From contig CANOBK010000008.1 in NCBI GenBank assembly GCA_947564265.1, positions 1 through 64,000 on the forward strand: 64,000 bases of DNA. The letters run 5' to 3'. The stretch is from an uncultured Caryophanales bacterium. GTDB taxonomy: Bacteria; Bacillota_I; Bacilli_A; RF39; UBA660. Positions 24,145 through 33,331 of the stretch are shown one piece after another. The notes under the pieces are model-generated. The model was not told the DNA's origin. It ran no database searches and saw nothing but the letters and a program-made list of their open reading frames with translations. The translations under genes were made by a program, and so were the position numbers. Within the stretch, counting starts at the first letter, position 1; the number at the start of each line of letters is the position of its first letter.

Positions 24145-24580
24145 CAATCTGCGCTACTAATTGGTCTAAGATGCGATTGATTTTTTCAACTTCTGCCTCC
24201 TTCCTGTTAATACTTTCACGAACACCATGATTTTCATGAGTTTCCATTTCTCCAGTTTCTTCATTCATTTTTTCATAAGTCAACTGACCATATAGACTTG
24301 CAATTTCTGCTTTTAATGCTTCTCTTTCTCTTCGTTTCGCATTATGTTCATTTACTAAATTAATGAGCGTTACGACACGATCCAAATGTCCTTGAAGCTC
24401 TGTTAATTTATCCTGTTCTCTACCAACAGCGGAATCAAAGTTATCAAAAGATGATCCTTTCCAAATGGTACTTAGAGTACTTTGCGCACTGGATAGATTT
24501 CCTTGTAGTTCTGATACCTTCGCAATAAATTCCTCTGCCATACTAGGAGTTAAATTTAATCCTTCAAAATTTTCATTCAT
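24125..24580 (-). CDS. WXG100-like T7SS protein, long form
   Basis: A 151-residue helical protein with the turn motif TIWKGSSFDNF (W-x-G, about residue 41) and long charged helices containing RREREALKAEIASLYGQL. It is longer than a standard ~100-residue WXG100 protein because helix 2 is extended. It lies in the operon essC, yukD, WXG-like genes. A T7SS substrate or substrate chaperone role is inferred from motif and position. Confidence 0.82.
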   Translation of the reverse strand: MNENFEGLNLTPSMAEEFIAKVSELQGNLSSAQSTLSTIWKGSSFDNFDSAVGREQDKLTELQGHLDRVVTLINLVNEHNAKRREREALKAEIASLYGQLTYEKMNEETGEMETHENHGVRESINRKEAEVEKINRILDQLVAQIDATTSI

Positions 24581-24591
24581 TTAAAACCCTC

Positions 24592-24915
24592 CTACTCTAT
24601 TTTTGTATCTTCTATTTTCGCAATATTTTCTAGCATTTGTTTATTCCAGTCCTCATATCCAGAACATACTTGAGTTAGGAAATCTACGATACTGCGAAAA
24701 CTATCATCGAATTCTAAAAATTTCCGATAATCATTTGAGAATTTATCATAAATATTTTTAGAAGCCAAACTGTACCAAGTACTATTTTCCTCTTCTCCGA
24801 TTATATCCATTTGTCCCTTCGCAGAATCTAAGATTTCTCTTACCTCTACTAATTTTTTCGATAACTGATCTTTTTTCATTTGAAGTTCAGATGTTTTAAT
24901 TTCTTCTTTTTCCAT
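24592..24915 (-). CDS. WXG100-like small protein with degenerate turn motif
   Basis: A 107-residue helical protein located among WXG100 genes, with similar size and helix-turn-helix layout. The turn reads NSTWYSLAS (Trp kept, Gly replaced by Ser), so it is a degenerate WXG. It contains GYEDW near the C-terminus (Y-x-D-W rather than a clean YxxxD). Probably a partner subunit of one of the neighbouring WXG proteins. Gaps on both sides are 11 bp. Confidence 0.72.
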   Translation of the reverse strand: MEKEEIKTSELQMKKDQLSKKLVEVREILDSAKGQMDIIGEEENSTWYSLASKNIYDKFSNDYRKFLEFDDSFRSIVDFLTQVCSGYEDWNKQMLENIAKIEDTKIE

Positions 24916-24926
24916 GAAAACACCCC

Positions 24927-25232
24927 CTAATATACTGAAATATCCTTAGAAGCCATATCGTTTTCTAAACATTCTTTCGCTTGACAGCTTTTCTCTAAAT
25001 AAGTACTATAATCATCCAATGTTCTGTTTACTTGATTTAATGCTGTCATATATTTTTCTTTTAATAATTGATAATAACTACTTTCATCACTACCAATCCA
25101 AGCATGACTTGTTTCAATTGACTCTAAAAGGGAATCAATTTCTAAATAGCGCATATGTAAATCATTACTTAGTTCATTCATCGCTCCTGATAATGCATAG
25201 AGACTTTCAAACGTCATTTTCACTTTTCTCAT
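24927..25232 (-). CDS. WXG100-like T7SS protein
   Basis: A 101-residue protein with two helices joined by HAWIGSDES (W-x-G, ~45-50), followed by LLKEKYMTALNQVNRTLDDYSTYLEK. This is the standard size and motif position of WXG100 proteins. Its ATG overlaps the stop of the upstream gene by 4 bp, so the two are translationally coupled. Confidence 0.85.
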   Translation of the reverse strand: MRKVKMTFESLYALSGAMNELSNDLHMRYLEIDSLLESIETSHAWIGSDESSYYQLLKEKYMTALNQVNRTLDDYSTYLEKSCQAKECLENDMASKDISVY

Positions 25233-25771
25233 AATGTCTCCTCCTCATCTTCTTCTACATTGACTTCCTTTTTCGTACTTGTTTCTTCTTTTGTTTTGTT
25301 ATCTACTCCTTGTAACGATTGAAATACCAATGTTTCTTCACGTACGATTGGATGAAACTCTAGTTGATAATCTAATCTCACTTTACTATTTGGAATTTCA
25401 AAATCCAAATGATTATAAGAACCAATATTCATACCTCCCATTACTGAATTGGTAGAAGAACTAGTTGTCGCTGTACTAGATCCTGTTGCTAAAAAGTTAT
25501 CTAAGCTTAAGTAATTGTCCTGACATTCTTGAACAAAGTTCGAAATATTTAGAATTGATCCTTTCGCAGCATTCATCTCTGACTCTACTCTTTTAGCAAG
25601 TCCTGCGATGTTATGAGTTGGAAAAGAACGCATTTGTTGGAATAGAGAAGAAGAAACATATTGAGAAGCTAAAGTAGAAGATTTATCTACCAATTGTGGT
25701 TTCATAAAATCTACTTGTTTTTCTTCTAGTCTTTCTAAATCTAATTCAATAAAACCTCTTCCCATATTCAC
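25229..25771 (-). CDS. Hypothetical T7SS operon protein
   Basis: A 180-residue protein of unknown family between two WXG-like genes, overlapping both by 4 bp. The N-terminal half is helical (HNIAGLAKRVESEMNAAKG). The centre is a Ser/Thr linker (GSSTATTSSSTNS), and the C-terminal part may be a small beta domain ending in a very acidic Lys/Glu tail (VNVEEDEEE). No membrane segment, WXG or YxxxD motif is evident. It might be a secreted effector or a cytosolic adaptor. Translation could start at GTG 25771 or ATG 25765. Confidence 0.68.
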   Translation of the reverse strand: MNMGRGFIELDLERLEEKQVDFMKPQLVDKSSTLASQYVSSSLFQQMRSFPTHNIAGLAKRVESEMNAAKGSILNISNFVQECQDNYLSLDNFLATGSSTATTSSSTNSVMGGMNIGSYNHLDFEIPNSKVRLDYQLEFHPIVREETLVFQSLQGVDNKTKEETSTKKEVNVEEDEEETL

Positions 25772-26064
25772 ACCCTACCTACGGTTGTTTTAATGGAATC
25801 ACTTAGAGTCGTTGTATTGGTAGAAATATCCTCCACCATTTGACCATACTCTCCAATGATTTTCCCAACCATTCTCATATTTTTTTCTTCTTTTGCCACT
25901 CGACTCATAAAAACCAAATAGTCTTGTTGATTTCCTGTCCAGTGTTCTTCCAACGTTTGAATTACTTGATACATTCGATCCATCAACAGGTCGTATTCTT
26001 TGCCTTTTTCTTTGATTTTTTCACCAATTGCTTGGACTTCCTTCATTTTTTCAATTAAATTCAT
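25768..26064 (-). CDS. WXG100-like T7SS protein
   Basis: A 98-residue helix-turn-helix protein with EEHWTGNQQDY at the turn (W-x-G, ~42-44) and charged amphipathic helices (KMKEVQAIGEKIKEKGKEY). Typical length. It is placed directly after yukD in the essC operon, a position often held by core Esx subunits in Bacillota systems. Confidence 0.85.
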   Translation of the reverse strand: MNLIEKMKEVQAIGEKIKEKGKEYDLLMDRMYQVIQTLEEHWTGNQQDYLVFMSRVAKEEKNMRMVGKIIGEYGQMVEDISTNTTTLSDSIKTTVGRV

Positions 26065-26073
26065 AAAACCCTC

Positions 26074-26328
26074 CTATATCAAGATTACAATTGATCCATT
26101 ACTTAGGTCTGAATCTTTTAAATAGACATTACTATCATATTTTGTCCCATTTATTTTGTTATACAGTTTTTCGTTTCCTCGTACTACATAACCTCCAGAG
26201 GTTAACTCTGAAATGGCATTTGTTAATAAGACAATGATGTTACTAATTTTTTTATTGATTGGTAAAAATACGTTATATTTGCGTTCAATCGAAGGAACTT
26301 CCAAAACAATTAATATCTTATTGTGCAT
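26074..26328 (-). CDS. yukD: YukD/EsaB-like ubiquitin-fold T7SS protein
   Basis: An 84-residue protein with the beta-grasp pattern: VLEVPSIERKYNVFLPIN for strands 1-2, an alpha helix NIIVLLTNAISELT, and a C-terminal DLSNGSIVILI strand. YukD/EsaB proteins are ubiquitin-like, lack conjugation machinery and are conserved components of Bacillota T7SS loci. The gene overlaps the end of essC by 11 bp, which supports the call. Confidence 0.82.
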   Translation of the reverse strand: MHNKILIVLEVPSIERKYNVFLPINKKISNIIVLLTNAISELTSGGYVVRGNEKLYNKINGTKYDSNVYLKDSDLSNGSIVILI

Positions 26329-29300
26329 TATGTTCCTCCTCTCTTACTGCTTCTTTTTCTAGAACTTTAATTAATTTTGGACTTCCTTTTCTAATTAAGA
26401 ATCCAAAACTATCATTAATCTCTTCTCTCATTTCTTTTGTTGTTTTATTTAACCGAATTGCCATCTGATTAGAAACTCCTGAACCAATCCAAAGTCCATC
26501 ATCACCAGAAATGTATTCTCGGTACCATGCTTCATAAGCAACCTTTTTAAATCCATCTGCGGTATCTACGAAAATAAAGGCATACTTTTTAATCATTGTA
26601 GCACTCTTTAATAAGAATGAGAAATTCTTTTTCTTGGTAGGATTTAGACTTTCATAGAATTTACTAAATCCAACAATCGTACAAACAACCTGTTTCATAT
26701 TTTGAACTTCTCCATCTGTATTTGGTTTACTATTAATGATGTTAAATTTTGATACGATATCTTCTTCTAGAAACTGATAGATTTCATCTACTTTTTCATT
26801 GAAATACATGGAATTTTTAAAGCTTTCTTTTGAAAAATTATGATTAATATCAACTACTACAGATAGTGTTTCCCCAAGCTCTAATAGTAAATCGGTAAAT
26901 CCGCATAAAAATTTTTCCGTAACAGAAATATCCAGTGATGCAACTAAACTGATAAAATTTTTCTTCATATCCATGGATTCAATACTTAATTCCTCAGTAG
27001 AAACACCAATTGGCATACTATTTAGTCCTCGAATCGATTCTTTTAAGAAATCAACCGTTACTACTTGTGGAAGGACTGGAATTGTACGTGCTCTTTGTTC
27101 CATTTTAGATTCTAATACTTCAATCGTACTTTTTACAGTTTGAGAAATGGTATCACTAATGTATGCTGTTTGAAATTCATAGACATCCTCTAATCTTACT
27201 AAACCACGACCTGCTACCTTCGATGGGAAAATTCCATTCGTTCTTCCCACTAATCCTGTATATTCCGAATTATCATTTAATTGAAGTACGAATTTTTGTC
27301 CTATATTTTGTAGTAATTTATAACGAATCGTATTGACATTTGTTGCTGAAATAACAAAAATAACTCCATATTTTAAACCCTCGCGAGTTAACTGAATTAA
27401 ATCTTCTTCTAATACAGGATAAAGTTCCAAAAAGGCTGCAAAGTTATTAATTATTACTACGATATTGGGAACACTCTTTCCACTATCTTTACAATAAGTT
27501 TGATAATCACCATTATATTCTGTAAATAAATCTTTTCTATGTTCAATTTCTTCACGAACCATTTTAAATAGATTGGTAATTTTTTCTTTGTCATAAGTTG
27601 TAGCAACATCGCCAACTTGTGGTGCCTTAGCAAACATCTTTAATGTCTCTGCCCCTAAATCTAAGATGTAGATATTTACTTCTTCCACTGTATAAGTCGT
27701 AATCATAGAGTATATAGCGGTACTCAGTAAATTTTCTTTTCCACTTCCCGTAATTCCATAAATTGCAGTATGACCACTTTCTGTTAATGGAAGCGTTAAA
27801 AGTCCTTGTCTTTGATTATTTGGATCATCAAATTCCCCCACTACTGGGTTAATGACAAAATTTTGTTTTTGATATCCATATTTTTTCTTTAAATCTCCGA
27901 TGTAGATCACATCAGGAATTCGATCTAGCCATAATTGTCTTACATGGACATTTTCCTTTTCGGCAATTCCGATTAAATATTTGACAATATTTGGTAATTG
28001 TTCTCCCACATCAGCCGTTTTTTCTTGTTTTTGAGAATCTGTGATTGTTTTAATTACCGTTCCTACACGATCGACAAACATCACTGAATCATCCACTTTA
28101 CGTTTTAGTTTTTCCGCAGGATAGTACTTCGCACCACACCATGCTGATTGACCTAAGGCAAAGTATTCGTTATAACCAACTTGTAAATAGAAGCGCCCCG
28201 TTTCTTTTAACATCGCAGCATCTGGTCTTTTAATCATATCCATACTGTCTGCCTTTTCTTGTACTTTTAAGCAGACTTTAAACTTGGCGTTGGACCAAAT
28301 CTGATCATTAACAACTCCGCTTGGCTTCTGGGTAGCAAGAATTAAATGAACTCCTAAACTACGTCCGATACGTGCGGTCGAGATTAATTGGGACATGAAT
28401 TCTGGTTGTTGTTGTTTTAATTCGGCAAACTCATCGGAAATGATAAATAAATGAGACATTGGTTCTTTTACTAGTCCTTGACGATATAATTTTTGATATT
28501 TATAAATATCAATCGTACTTTCATCTAATGCTTCTCTTGCCTCATTAAACATTCTTTGTCTTCTTCGAAGTTCACTTTGAATGGATGCAAGACTTCGGTT
28601 CATTTCTACGGTATCAAGGTTTGTAATCGTTCCTGCCAAGTGTGGCAAACGAATTCCTGTTTCTCTGTTTTCAAAGGCTCCTGCTAGTCCACCACCTTTG
28701 TAGTCAATTAGCACAAACTGAACTTCATCTGGATGATAATTTACCGCCATGGATAAAACATAAGTAATGATAAATTCTGATTTTCCACTACCAGTAGAAC
28801 CGGCGATTAATCCATGAGGTCCATGTTGTCTTTCGTGTAAATCTAGTTTGAATAATTCTCCTCCCGCATAAACACCAATCGGTGCACTAAGATTAGCCGT
28901 TGGATCATTCGTTTTCCAAACATTTGCAGAATTTAATTGTTCTACCATTCCTACTCCATACATTTCTAGGAAGGTAATCATTCCAGGTAAATTAGAGTTT
29001 TCATCTTCTGCCATAATTGGAATATTGGCTAATTTCATACTACAATGTTCTAGACTAATCGATGGATTATGATCAATTGTAAATTGTTTTTGCTTAGTGG
29101 AAATTAATTCATTTTCTACAAGACCCGAAGTTTTTTCTAAAATATCTAGGAATGTTTCACATTCTTTTGGAAGTTGAGAGATGAGATCAGTCAAAATCAT
29201 TAAAGAGAAGCCTAAATTTACAGAAGACGTTAAAACTTCATGAATGATTCCTAAGTTTTTTACTGATTTATAGCTATCTGTCAAAATCAAGTAGTAAGGT

Positions 29301-30949
29301 GGGAAATTACGATAATCGACGCTCTTACTTCCAGAGTCTGCCATACTACTCTTTCTTTCTTCTATAATAGACTGTAAATAAGCATCAATCGTTTTCATTT
29401 CATCTGTATTGGTAGCAAAAAAGTGAATTTCTTTATTATTATCCCAACAGTGTGGTAATACTTTCGCAAAGTTATAATCTTCTTCTTTAGCATGTTCCAT
29501 TAAAAATACAATTTTTAAGTTATTATAACCATGAAAAGTGATTAATTGTAAAATCATATTAGAAAGGAAAATCTTTCTTTCAGAATCAATTCCCATGACC
29601 GCTACAATGTTTTTTTGGGCTAAGTTCATTCCGACAGGAACATTGATTAATTCTCTCGATTTATAAACTACTTTGTTTACTTCAGCTAATAAATTATCTT
29701 CATCTAAAGAGAATCCTTGTTCAGGGGCTTTTACATCGATTTCTGCTGGAACGATACCAAGTCCTAAACGAATTGAAAGGAAATCGTTATCTCCTGTACG
29801 TCGTTCCCACAAGACACGTTTTCGATTCATAATGATATTTTCGCACATATCTAATGGTAAATAAATTTCATTTAATATCTGCGTTTGTTTTTTCATTTCT
29901 GCATCAATTTGTTGTTCAATATCAAATAAATATTTACGATATTTACTTTGACGCAATTGTTCTCTTTTTTCTTTCTGTTTTCTTTGATATTTTCTAGACA
30001 TTATTGGTAATAGTAAAGTACCAAACATCATCGTAAAACACATGATCAAGGACGGAATGGCTGTTGCTTTACTACGAGTACCATCGATCAGTCCCATGAC
30101 TGCTGTATATCCTGATAGGATAGAAGTACATGCCATTGTAAGCATAGGTCCTACCGTAAAAATCCAAGGAGCTTTTCCCTGTTCTTGTTTCGTAGGAGGT
30201 CCATCTATTTTAATTTCCTTCTTTTCGATAGAACTTCTAAGTCTAGGAGATTGATAAAAATAATCTTCTTCTTTATATAATTCGAGTTCTGATAAGTCCA
30301 TAGGTTCTGACTCATCGATGATATTCTCTGGTTCTGGACTTCTCAGTTTTAAATTTCCCTCATGAATGAAATATTGATTTTTAGGATTTTGAATTGATAA
30401 GAAAGATCCCATATAAACTAACTTTAGTCCGTAAATGAAAATAATATCTCCAATTTTTAAACGAACATTCGCACTAGGGGCTGTCTCACTATTTAGATAA
30501 ACCCCATTACCCGTTGCCTGTAAAATCATCGTTTCTCCATCAAAGAGAAATTTTGCTTGAATACTGCGAACTAATGGATTTTTCATGACAATATGATTCG
30601 TATCTGCTTGTCCAATTGTAATTTCGTTTTTCGATAAAATATCATAATTAAGGATAGAGTCGTCGCAGAAAGAGGAAGTATACAGGATAATTTTTTCGTC
30701 TTCTAAATTTAAAAAGTACAATTCTCCATTTTGTAGGGCAATTTGATCATAGTTTTCTGTTCCTTCTAAATTAATCAAGGAAACATCCTTATTCTTTTTC
30801 ATAATCCAGGTATTATCTTCTGCGATTACATTTACTAGTTCTTTCGATTTTCCTCTTTTGTCAGTATAAAAAACCCAGTAGTTTCCATCTACTAGTTCAG
30901 GCAAAATAAAATATTCTAGTTTTTTCTCCCGAATAATGGTGATCCTCAT
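26318..30949 (-). CDS. essC: EssC-type T7SS ATPase (FtsK/SpoIIIE family)
   Basis: A 1543-residue membrane ATPase, the motor of type VII secretion. The N-terminal ~180 residues hold FHA-like repeats (EITIGQADTNHIVM, VRLKIGDIIFI). Two membrane helices lie at ~263-320. Three FtsK/SpoIIIE-type modules follow. Module 1 has Walker A GSTGSGKS (~713-720), VLIDYKGGG and Walker B LFIISDEFAE, so it looks active. Module 2 has GITGSGKE (Glu instead of Ser/Thr) and VVIINNFAAF (Asn instead of acidic), so it is probably degraded. Module 3 lacks a P-loop. EssC usually has about 1480 residues. It heads the operon of YukD and the WXG proteins. Confidence 0.95.
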   Translation of the reverse strand: MRITIIREKKLEYFILPELVDGNYWVFYTDKRGKSKELVNVIAEDNTWIMKKNKDVSLINLEGTENYDQIALQNGELYFLNLEDEKIILYTSSFCDDSILNYDILSKNEITIGQADTNHIVMKNPLVRSIQAKFLFDGETMILQATGNGVYLNSETAPSANVRLKIGDIIFIYGLKLVYMGSFLSIQNPKNQYFIHEGNLKLRSPEPENIIDESEPMDLSELELYKEEDYFYQSPRLRSSIEKKEIKIDGPPTKQEQGKAPWIFTVGPMLTMACTSILSGYTAVMGLIDGTRSKATAIPSLIMCFTMMFGTLLLPIMSRKYQRKQKEKREQLRQSKYRKYLFDIEQQIDAEMKKQTQILNEIYLPLDMCENIIMNRKRVLWERRTGDNDFLSIRLGLGIVPAEIDVKAPEQGFSLDEDNLLAEVNKVVYKSRELINVPVGMNLAQKNIVAVMGIDSERKIFLSNMILQLITFHGYNNLKIVFLMEHAKEEDYNFAKVLPHCWDNNKEIHFFATNTDEMKTIDAYLQSIIEERKSSMADSGSKSVDYRNFPPYYLILTDSYKSVKNLGIIHEVLTSSVNLGFSLMILTDLISQLPKECETFLDILEKTSGLVENELISTKQKQFTIDHNPSISLEHCSMKLANIPIMAEDENSNLPGMITFLEMYGVGMVEQLNSANVWKTNDPTANLSAPIGVYAGGELFKLDLHERQHGPHGLIAGSTGSGKSEFIITYVLSMAVNYHPDEVQFVLIDYKGGGLAGAFENRETGIRLPHLAGTITNLDTVEMNRSLASIQSELRRRQRMFNEAREALDESTIDIYKYQKLYRQGLVKEPMSHLFIISDEFAELKQQQPEFMSQLISTARIGRSLGVHLILATQKPSGVVNDQIWSNAKFKVCLKVQEKADSMDMIKRPDAAMLKETGRFYLQVGYNEYFALGQSAWCGAKYYPAEKLKRKVDDSVMFVDRVGTVIKTITDSQKQEKTADVGEQLPNIVKYLIGIAEKENVHVRQLWLDRIPDVIYIGDLKKKYGYQKQNFVINPVVGEFDDPNNQRQGLLTLPLTESGHTAIYGITGSGKENLLSTAIYSMITTYTVEEVNIYILDLGAETLKMFAKAPQVGDVATTYDKEKITNLFKMVREEIEHRKDLFTEYNGDYQTYCKDSGKSVPNIVVIINNFAAFLELYPVLEEDLIQLTREGLKYGVIFVISATNVNTIRYKLLQNIGQKFVLQLNDNSEYTGLVGRTNGIFPSKVAGRGLVRLEDVYEFQTAYISDTISQTVKSTIEVLESKMEQRARTIPVLPQVVTVDFLKESIRGLNSMPIGVSTEELSIESMDMKKNFISLVASLDISVTEKFLCGFTDLLLELGETLSVVVDINHNFSKESFKNSMYFNEKVDEIYQFLEEDIVSKFNIINSKPNTDGEVQNMKQVVCTIVGFSKFYESLNPTKKKNFSFLLKSATMIKKYAFIFVDTADGFKKVAYEAWYREYISGDDGLWIGSGVSNQMAIRLNKTTKEMREEINDSFGFLIRKGSPKLIKVLEKEAVREEEHNAQ

Positions 30950-31061
30950 AGCCCAACTCCTATTATCTTTATAAACATATTATACCAAGAAATGCCAGTA
31001 TAAAACAATAGAATCGAAAATATTTCAATGATTTTTTTAAAGAGAGATTTTCTAATCATAG

Positions 31062-31082
31062 AAAAAGGATACCAAGTATCCC
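31062..31082 (-). terminator. Terminator of the 522-residue T7SS substrate gene
   Basis: Minus strand GGATAC, 3-nt loop, GTATCC, then five T. A short but well-formed hairpin between this gene and the essC promoter region. Confidence 0.7.
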
Positions 31083-31113
31083 AAATTTATTACATTATTC
31101 TATTTACTAAGTT

Positions 31114-32682
31114 TTACTGTTGGTCTATGCTATCAATAATATTCTGTACCATGTTACCAGCTGTTGCAGCTAAATTATCCCCAGTTACAGAACCTATACC
31201 AGTACCAACAGCGGTTTGGGCAGGTGTATTTAGAATCTTATCATTTAAAGGTGCACTAAATACCGGCTGTAAGGTAGGTCCATCTATCGTAGGCAAACTG
31301 CTAGTTTGATTACTTATCCCATTTCCAGAGTTGTTTAAACTTGGTAACGGAGAAACTACCGTTGATTGAGTTGATTGAAGTGTTGGTAAAGGCCCTGGAG
31401 TCTGAGTAATTGCCACTCCACTATTTCCAGAAGGAATAGGATTCATAGTACTAATTCCAGCACCTGCTGTACTTGTATTAACTCCGGAAACGTTTAAGTC
31501 TGAGAATAACCACGAAGATTGCGTGCTTGTAGCCCCACTATTTCCAGAAGAAACAGAATTAGGGATACTGATACTAGCACTTGTAGTATTTGTCCCAACA
31601 TTTGTACTAGTTCCAGAGATACTTAAGTTTGGTAACTTAGGGGAATCTGTTACCGGATTTAGTTGAAGGGCTGGTAAGGATCCAGGCTCCTGAGTGATTG
31701 TCACTCCACTATTTCCGGATGGTTGAGACGGAATCTGAACTTGTGACGTAATAGAACTAGTATCTCCTATATTGATTGTTTCATTTTGAGAAAAAGATGG
31801 TTGTTTAATGGCGTTCACTCCATTTCCTGCCGCATTAACTGCTCCCGTTACTTGTAGTTGTCCTAAAGACTGAGCACCCTTACTAGCCGCATTTACAGAA
31901 CCAGATGCCTGTATCTGAGTAGATATTGAAGGATCTAGATATTTTAGTCCTGCACCTACTATATTCGCTGTATCAGTTGCTACTTCTGACTTTCCAGAAG
32001 GATTCAACGCACTTCTTTCACTTAAATTTGCCACATTTTGTTCTGCAAGGTCTGCTAATTCTTTTTGCATTTGTTCTCTTGTTAATCCTGTCTTTGCTGC
32101 TGTAGTATTTGAACTAGCTTCTACTTTTGGTGCACTTACGATGCCATCTGCTGTAGTAAATCCCATAGTGGTACCATTTTTTACGATTTGGAGACTTCCA
32201 TCTTCACGTGTAATGTATTCTAATTCACCATCTTCAAAGTATTGTTTTAAAATTTTATCCTCACTAATAAAATTTCCTTGGTTAGCATTTGATGCCGTAT
32301 TGGCTATTTTTGTATAATCTAATCCCTGACTGTTAATCGCACCCAAAGATTGTAATTGCTCAATAGAACTTGCTAAATTTGCCTCAATTTTTGCCTTTGT
32401 TTCCTCGTCTGTCTCCGTATAATTTTGCACCACATATTCTGCTAAAAATTTTGAAAATCTAAGAATTGCTTCGGAATATTTTGGAACGATAGCGTTTAAC
32501 TCATCAATATTAGCAAAGTATTCGCTACTCGCTACTACTGTTTTAAATGTTTCACTTTCTCGTAATGACGTAATGTATTTATACATTTCCGTACATACTT
32601 CATTTAACTGTGCCGATGCATTATTTAAATCTGAGCCACTAGAGATAATCCCTTCAATACTTAATTTTTTTTCTTCATTCAT
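31114..32682 (-). CDS. T7SS candidate substrate: YxxxD domain plus long Ser/Thr/Pro-rich repeat tail
   Basis: A 522-residue protein. Residues ~1-120 are the helical domain shared with 23343-23696 and especially with 33332-34540: RESETFKTVVASSEYFANI, then VVQNYTETDEETKAK with YTETD. A second shared module at ~125-185 contains FEDGELEYITREDGSLQIVK. The remaining ~335 residues are low-complexity, with imperfect repeats opening SGNSG and followed by segments like VTITQEPGSLP or VAITQTPGPLP. There is no signal peptide or membrane helix, so export would be by T7SS. A wall-spanning or surface filament is a reasonable guess. Confidence 0.78.
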   Translation of the reverse strand: MNEEKKLSIEGIISSGSDLNNASAQLNEVCTEMYKYITSLRESETFKTVVASSEYFANIDELNAIVPKYSEAILRFSKFLAEYVVQNYTETDEETKAKIEANLASSIEQLQSLGAINSQGLDYTKIANTASNANQGNFISEDKILKQYFEDGELEYITREDGSLQIVKNGTTMGFTTADGIVSAPKVEASSNTTAAKTGLTREQMQKELADLAEQNVANLSERSALNPSGKSEVATDTANIVGAGLKYLDPSISTQIQASGSVNAASKGAQSLGQLQVTGAVNAAGNGVNAIKQPSFSQNETINIGDTSSITSQVQIPSQPSGNSGVTITQEPGSLPALQLNPVTDSPKLPNLSISGTSTNVGTNTTSASISIPNSVSSGNSGATSTQSSWLFSDLNVSGVNTSTAGAGISTMNPIPSGNSGVAITQTPGPLPTLQSTQSTVVSPLPSLNNSGNGISNQTSSLPTIDGPTLQPVFSAPLNDKILNTPAQTAVGTGIGSVTGDNLAATAGNMVQNIIDSIDQQ

Positions 32683-32891
32683 TTTCTGTTCCCCTATCTA
32701 AGCGTAATACTGTTGCTATTCTAATTTGAAGAAACTACGCCATTCATAATATTTGCTTAAACGTAATAAAAAGATATCTCAAGAACATAACTTTTACATC
32801 ACACTTTGCCTTCTAAAATTAGGCAAACCAAAAAAATCAAAATTAGGAGTCATTTTTCTAAAAAAGGATTCCAATCTTTTGATTATTTATT

Positions 32892-33191
32892 TTAGTACAA
32901 TTCGCTTTGTACTGCTGTTGTTGTTTGTGCCTGAGTTTCTTGATATTGATTACTTGTTGATTGTAGTACATCCATTGCTCCTAAATAACTATCTTCTAGT
33001 TTTTTGATAGAAGGACTATATTCCGTAATTTTTTGAATATATTCTACTGCATCTGTACCTTCCCATACTGTTTGTAAGTTATTTGCAATATTATTTACTT
33101 TAATCAGTACATCTTCTATTACAGCTGCATCTGTTCGTACCTTTTGAATTGCCTCCTCAATATTACTATAATCTAAACTATAATCTGCCAT
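32892..33191 (-). CDS. WXG100-family T7SS protein
   Basis: A 99-residue protein with TVWEGTDAVEYIQKI (W-x-G, about 42-44), a classical WXG100 turn very similar to that of the gene at 23022. It lies between the two long YxxxD-domain substrate genes and upstream of the 522-residue one. It is probably the export partner of one or both. A TTTGACAAATTGTGTA motif lies upstream (33258-33273), shared with the promoter region of the next substrate gene. Confidence 0.9.
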   Translation of the reverse strand: MADYSLDYSNIEEAIQKVRTDAAVIEDVLIKVNNIANNLQTVWEGTDAVEYIQKITEYSPSIKKLEDSYLGAMDVLQSTSNQYQETQAQTTTAVQSELY

Positions 33192-33257
33192 GTTTACACG
33201 CTCCTATCTTTATAATTTAAGAATATCATAAAACAAATCATTGTGCAAAGAAAAATA

Positions 33258-33273
33258 CACAATTTGTCAAATC
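33258..33273 (-). promoter_or_regulatory. Shared 16-nt motif TTTGACAAATTGTGTA (copy 1)
   Basis: An exact copy of the motif at 34647-34662. It includes a TTGACA -35-like box, but the matching -10 for the WXG100 gene at 33191 is not clear, so this may be a regulator-binding site rather than only a promoter. Confidence 0.5.
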
Positions 33274-33280
33274 ATTGTCA

Positions 33281-33313
33281 AAAAAAGTTATCTTCCGTAA
33301 AAGATAACTTCTA
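33281..33313 (-). terminator. Terminator of the SleB-domain substrate gene
   Basis: Minus strand AAGTTATCTT, 6-nt loop, AAGATAACTT, then T run. Strong 9-10 bp stem. Confidence 0.88.
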
Positions 33314-33331
33314 AAAATCATATTTTTTATT

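Noticed and set aside
32683-32891. Intergenic stretch between T7SS genes as a possible small RNA
   Set aside because: One weak hairpin (TGCCT/AGGCA) but no promoter plus terminator combination; nothing further supported.
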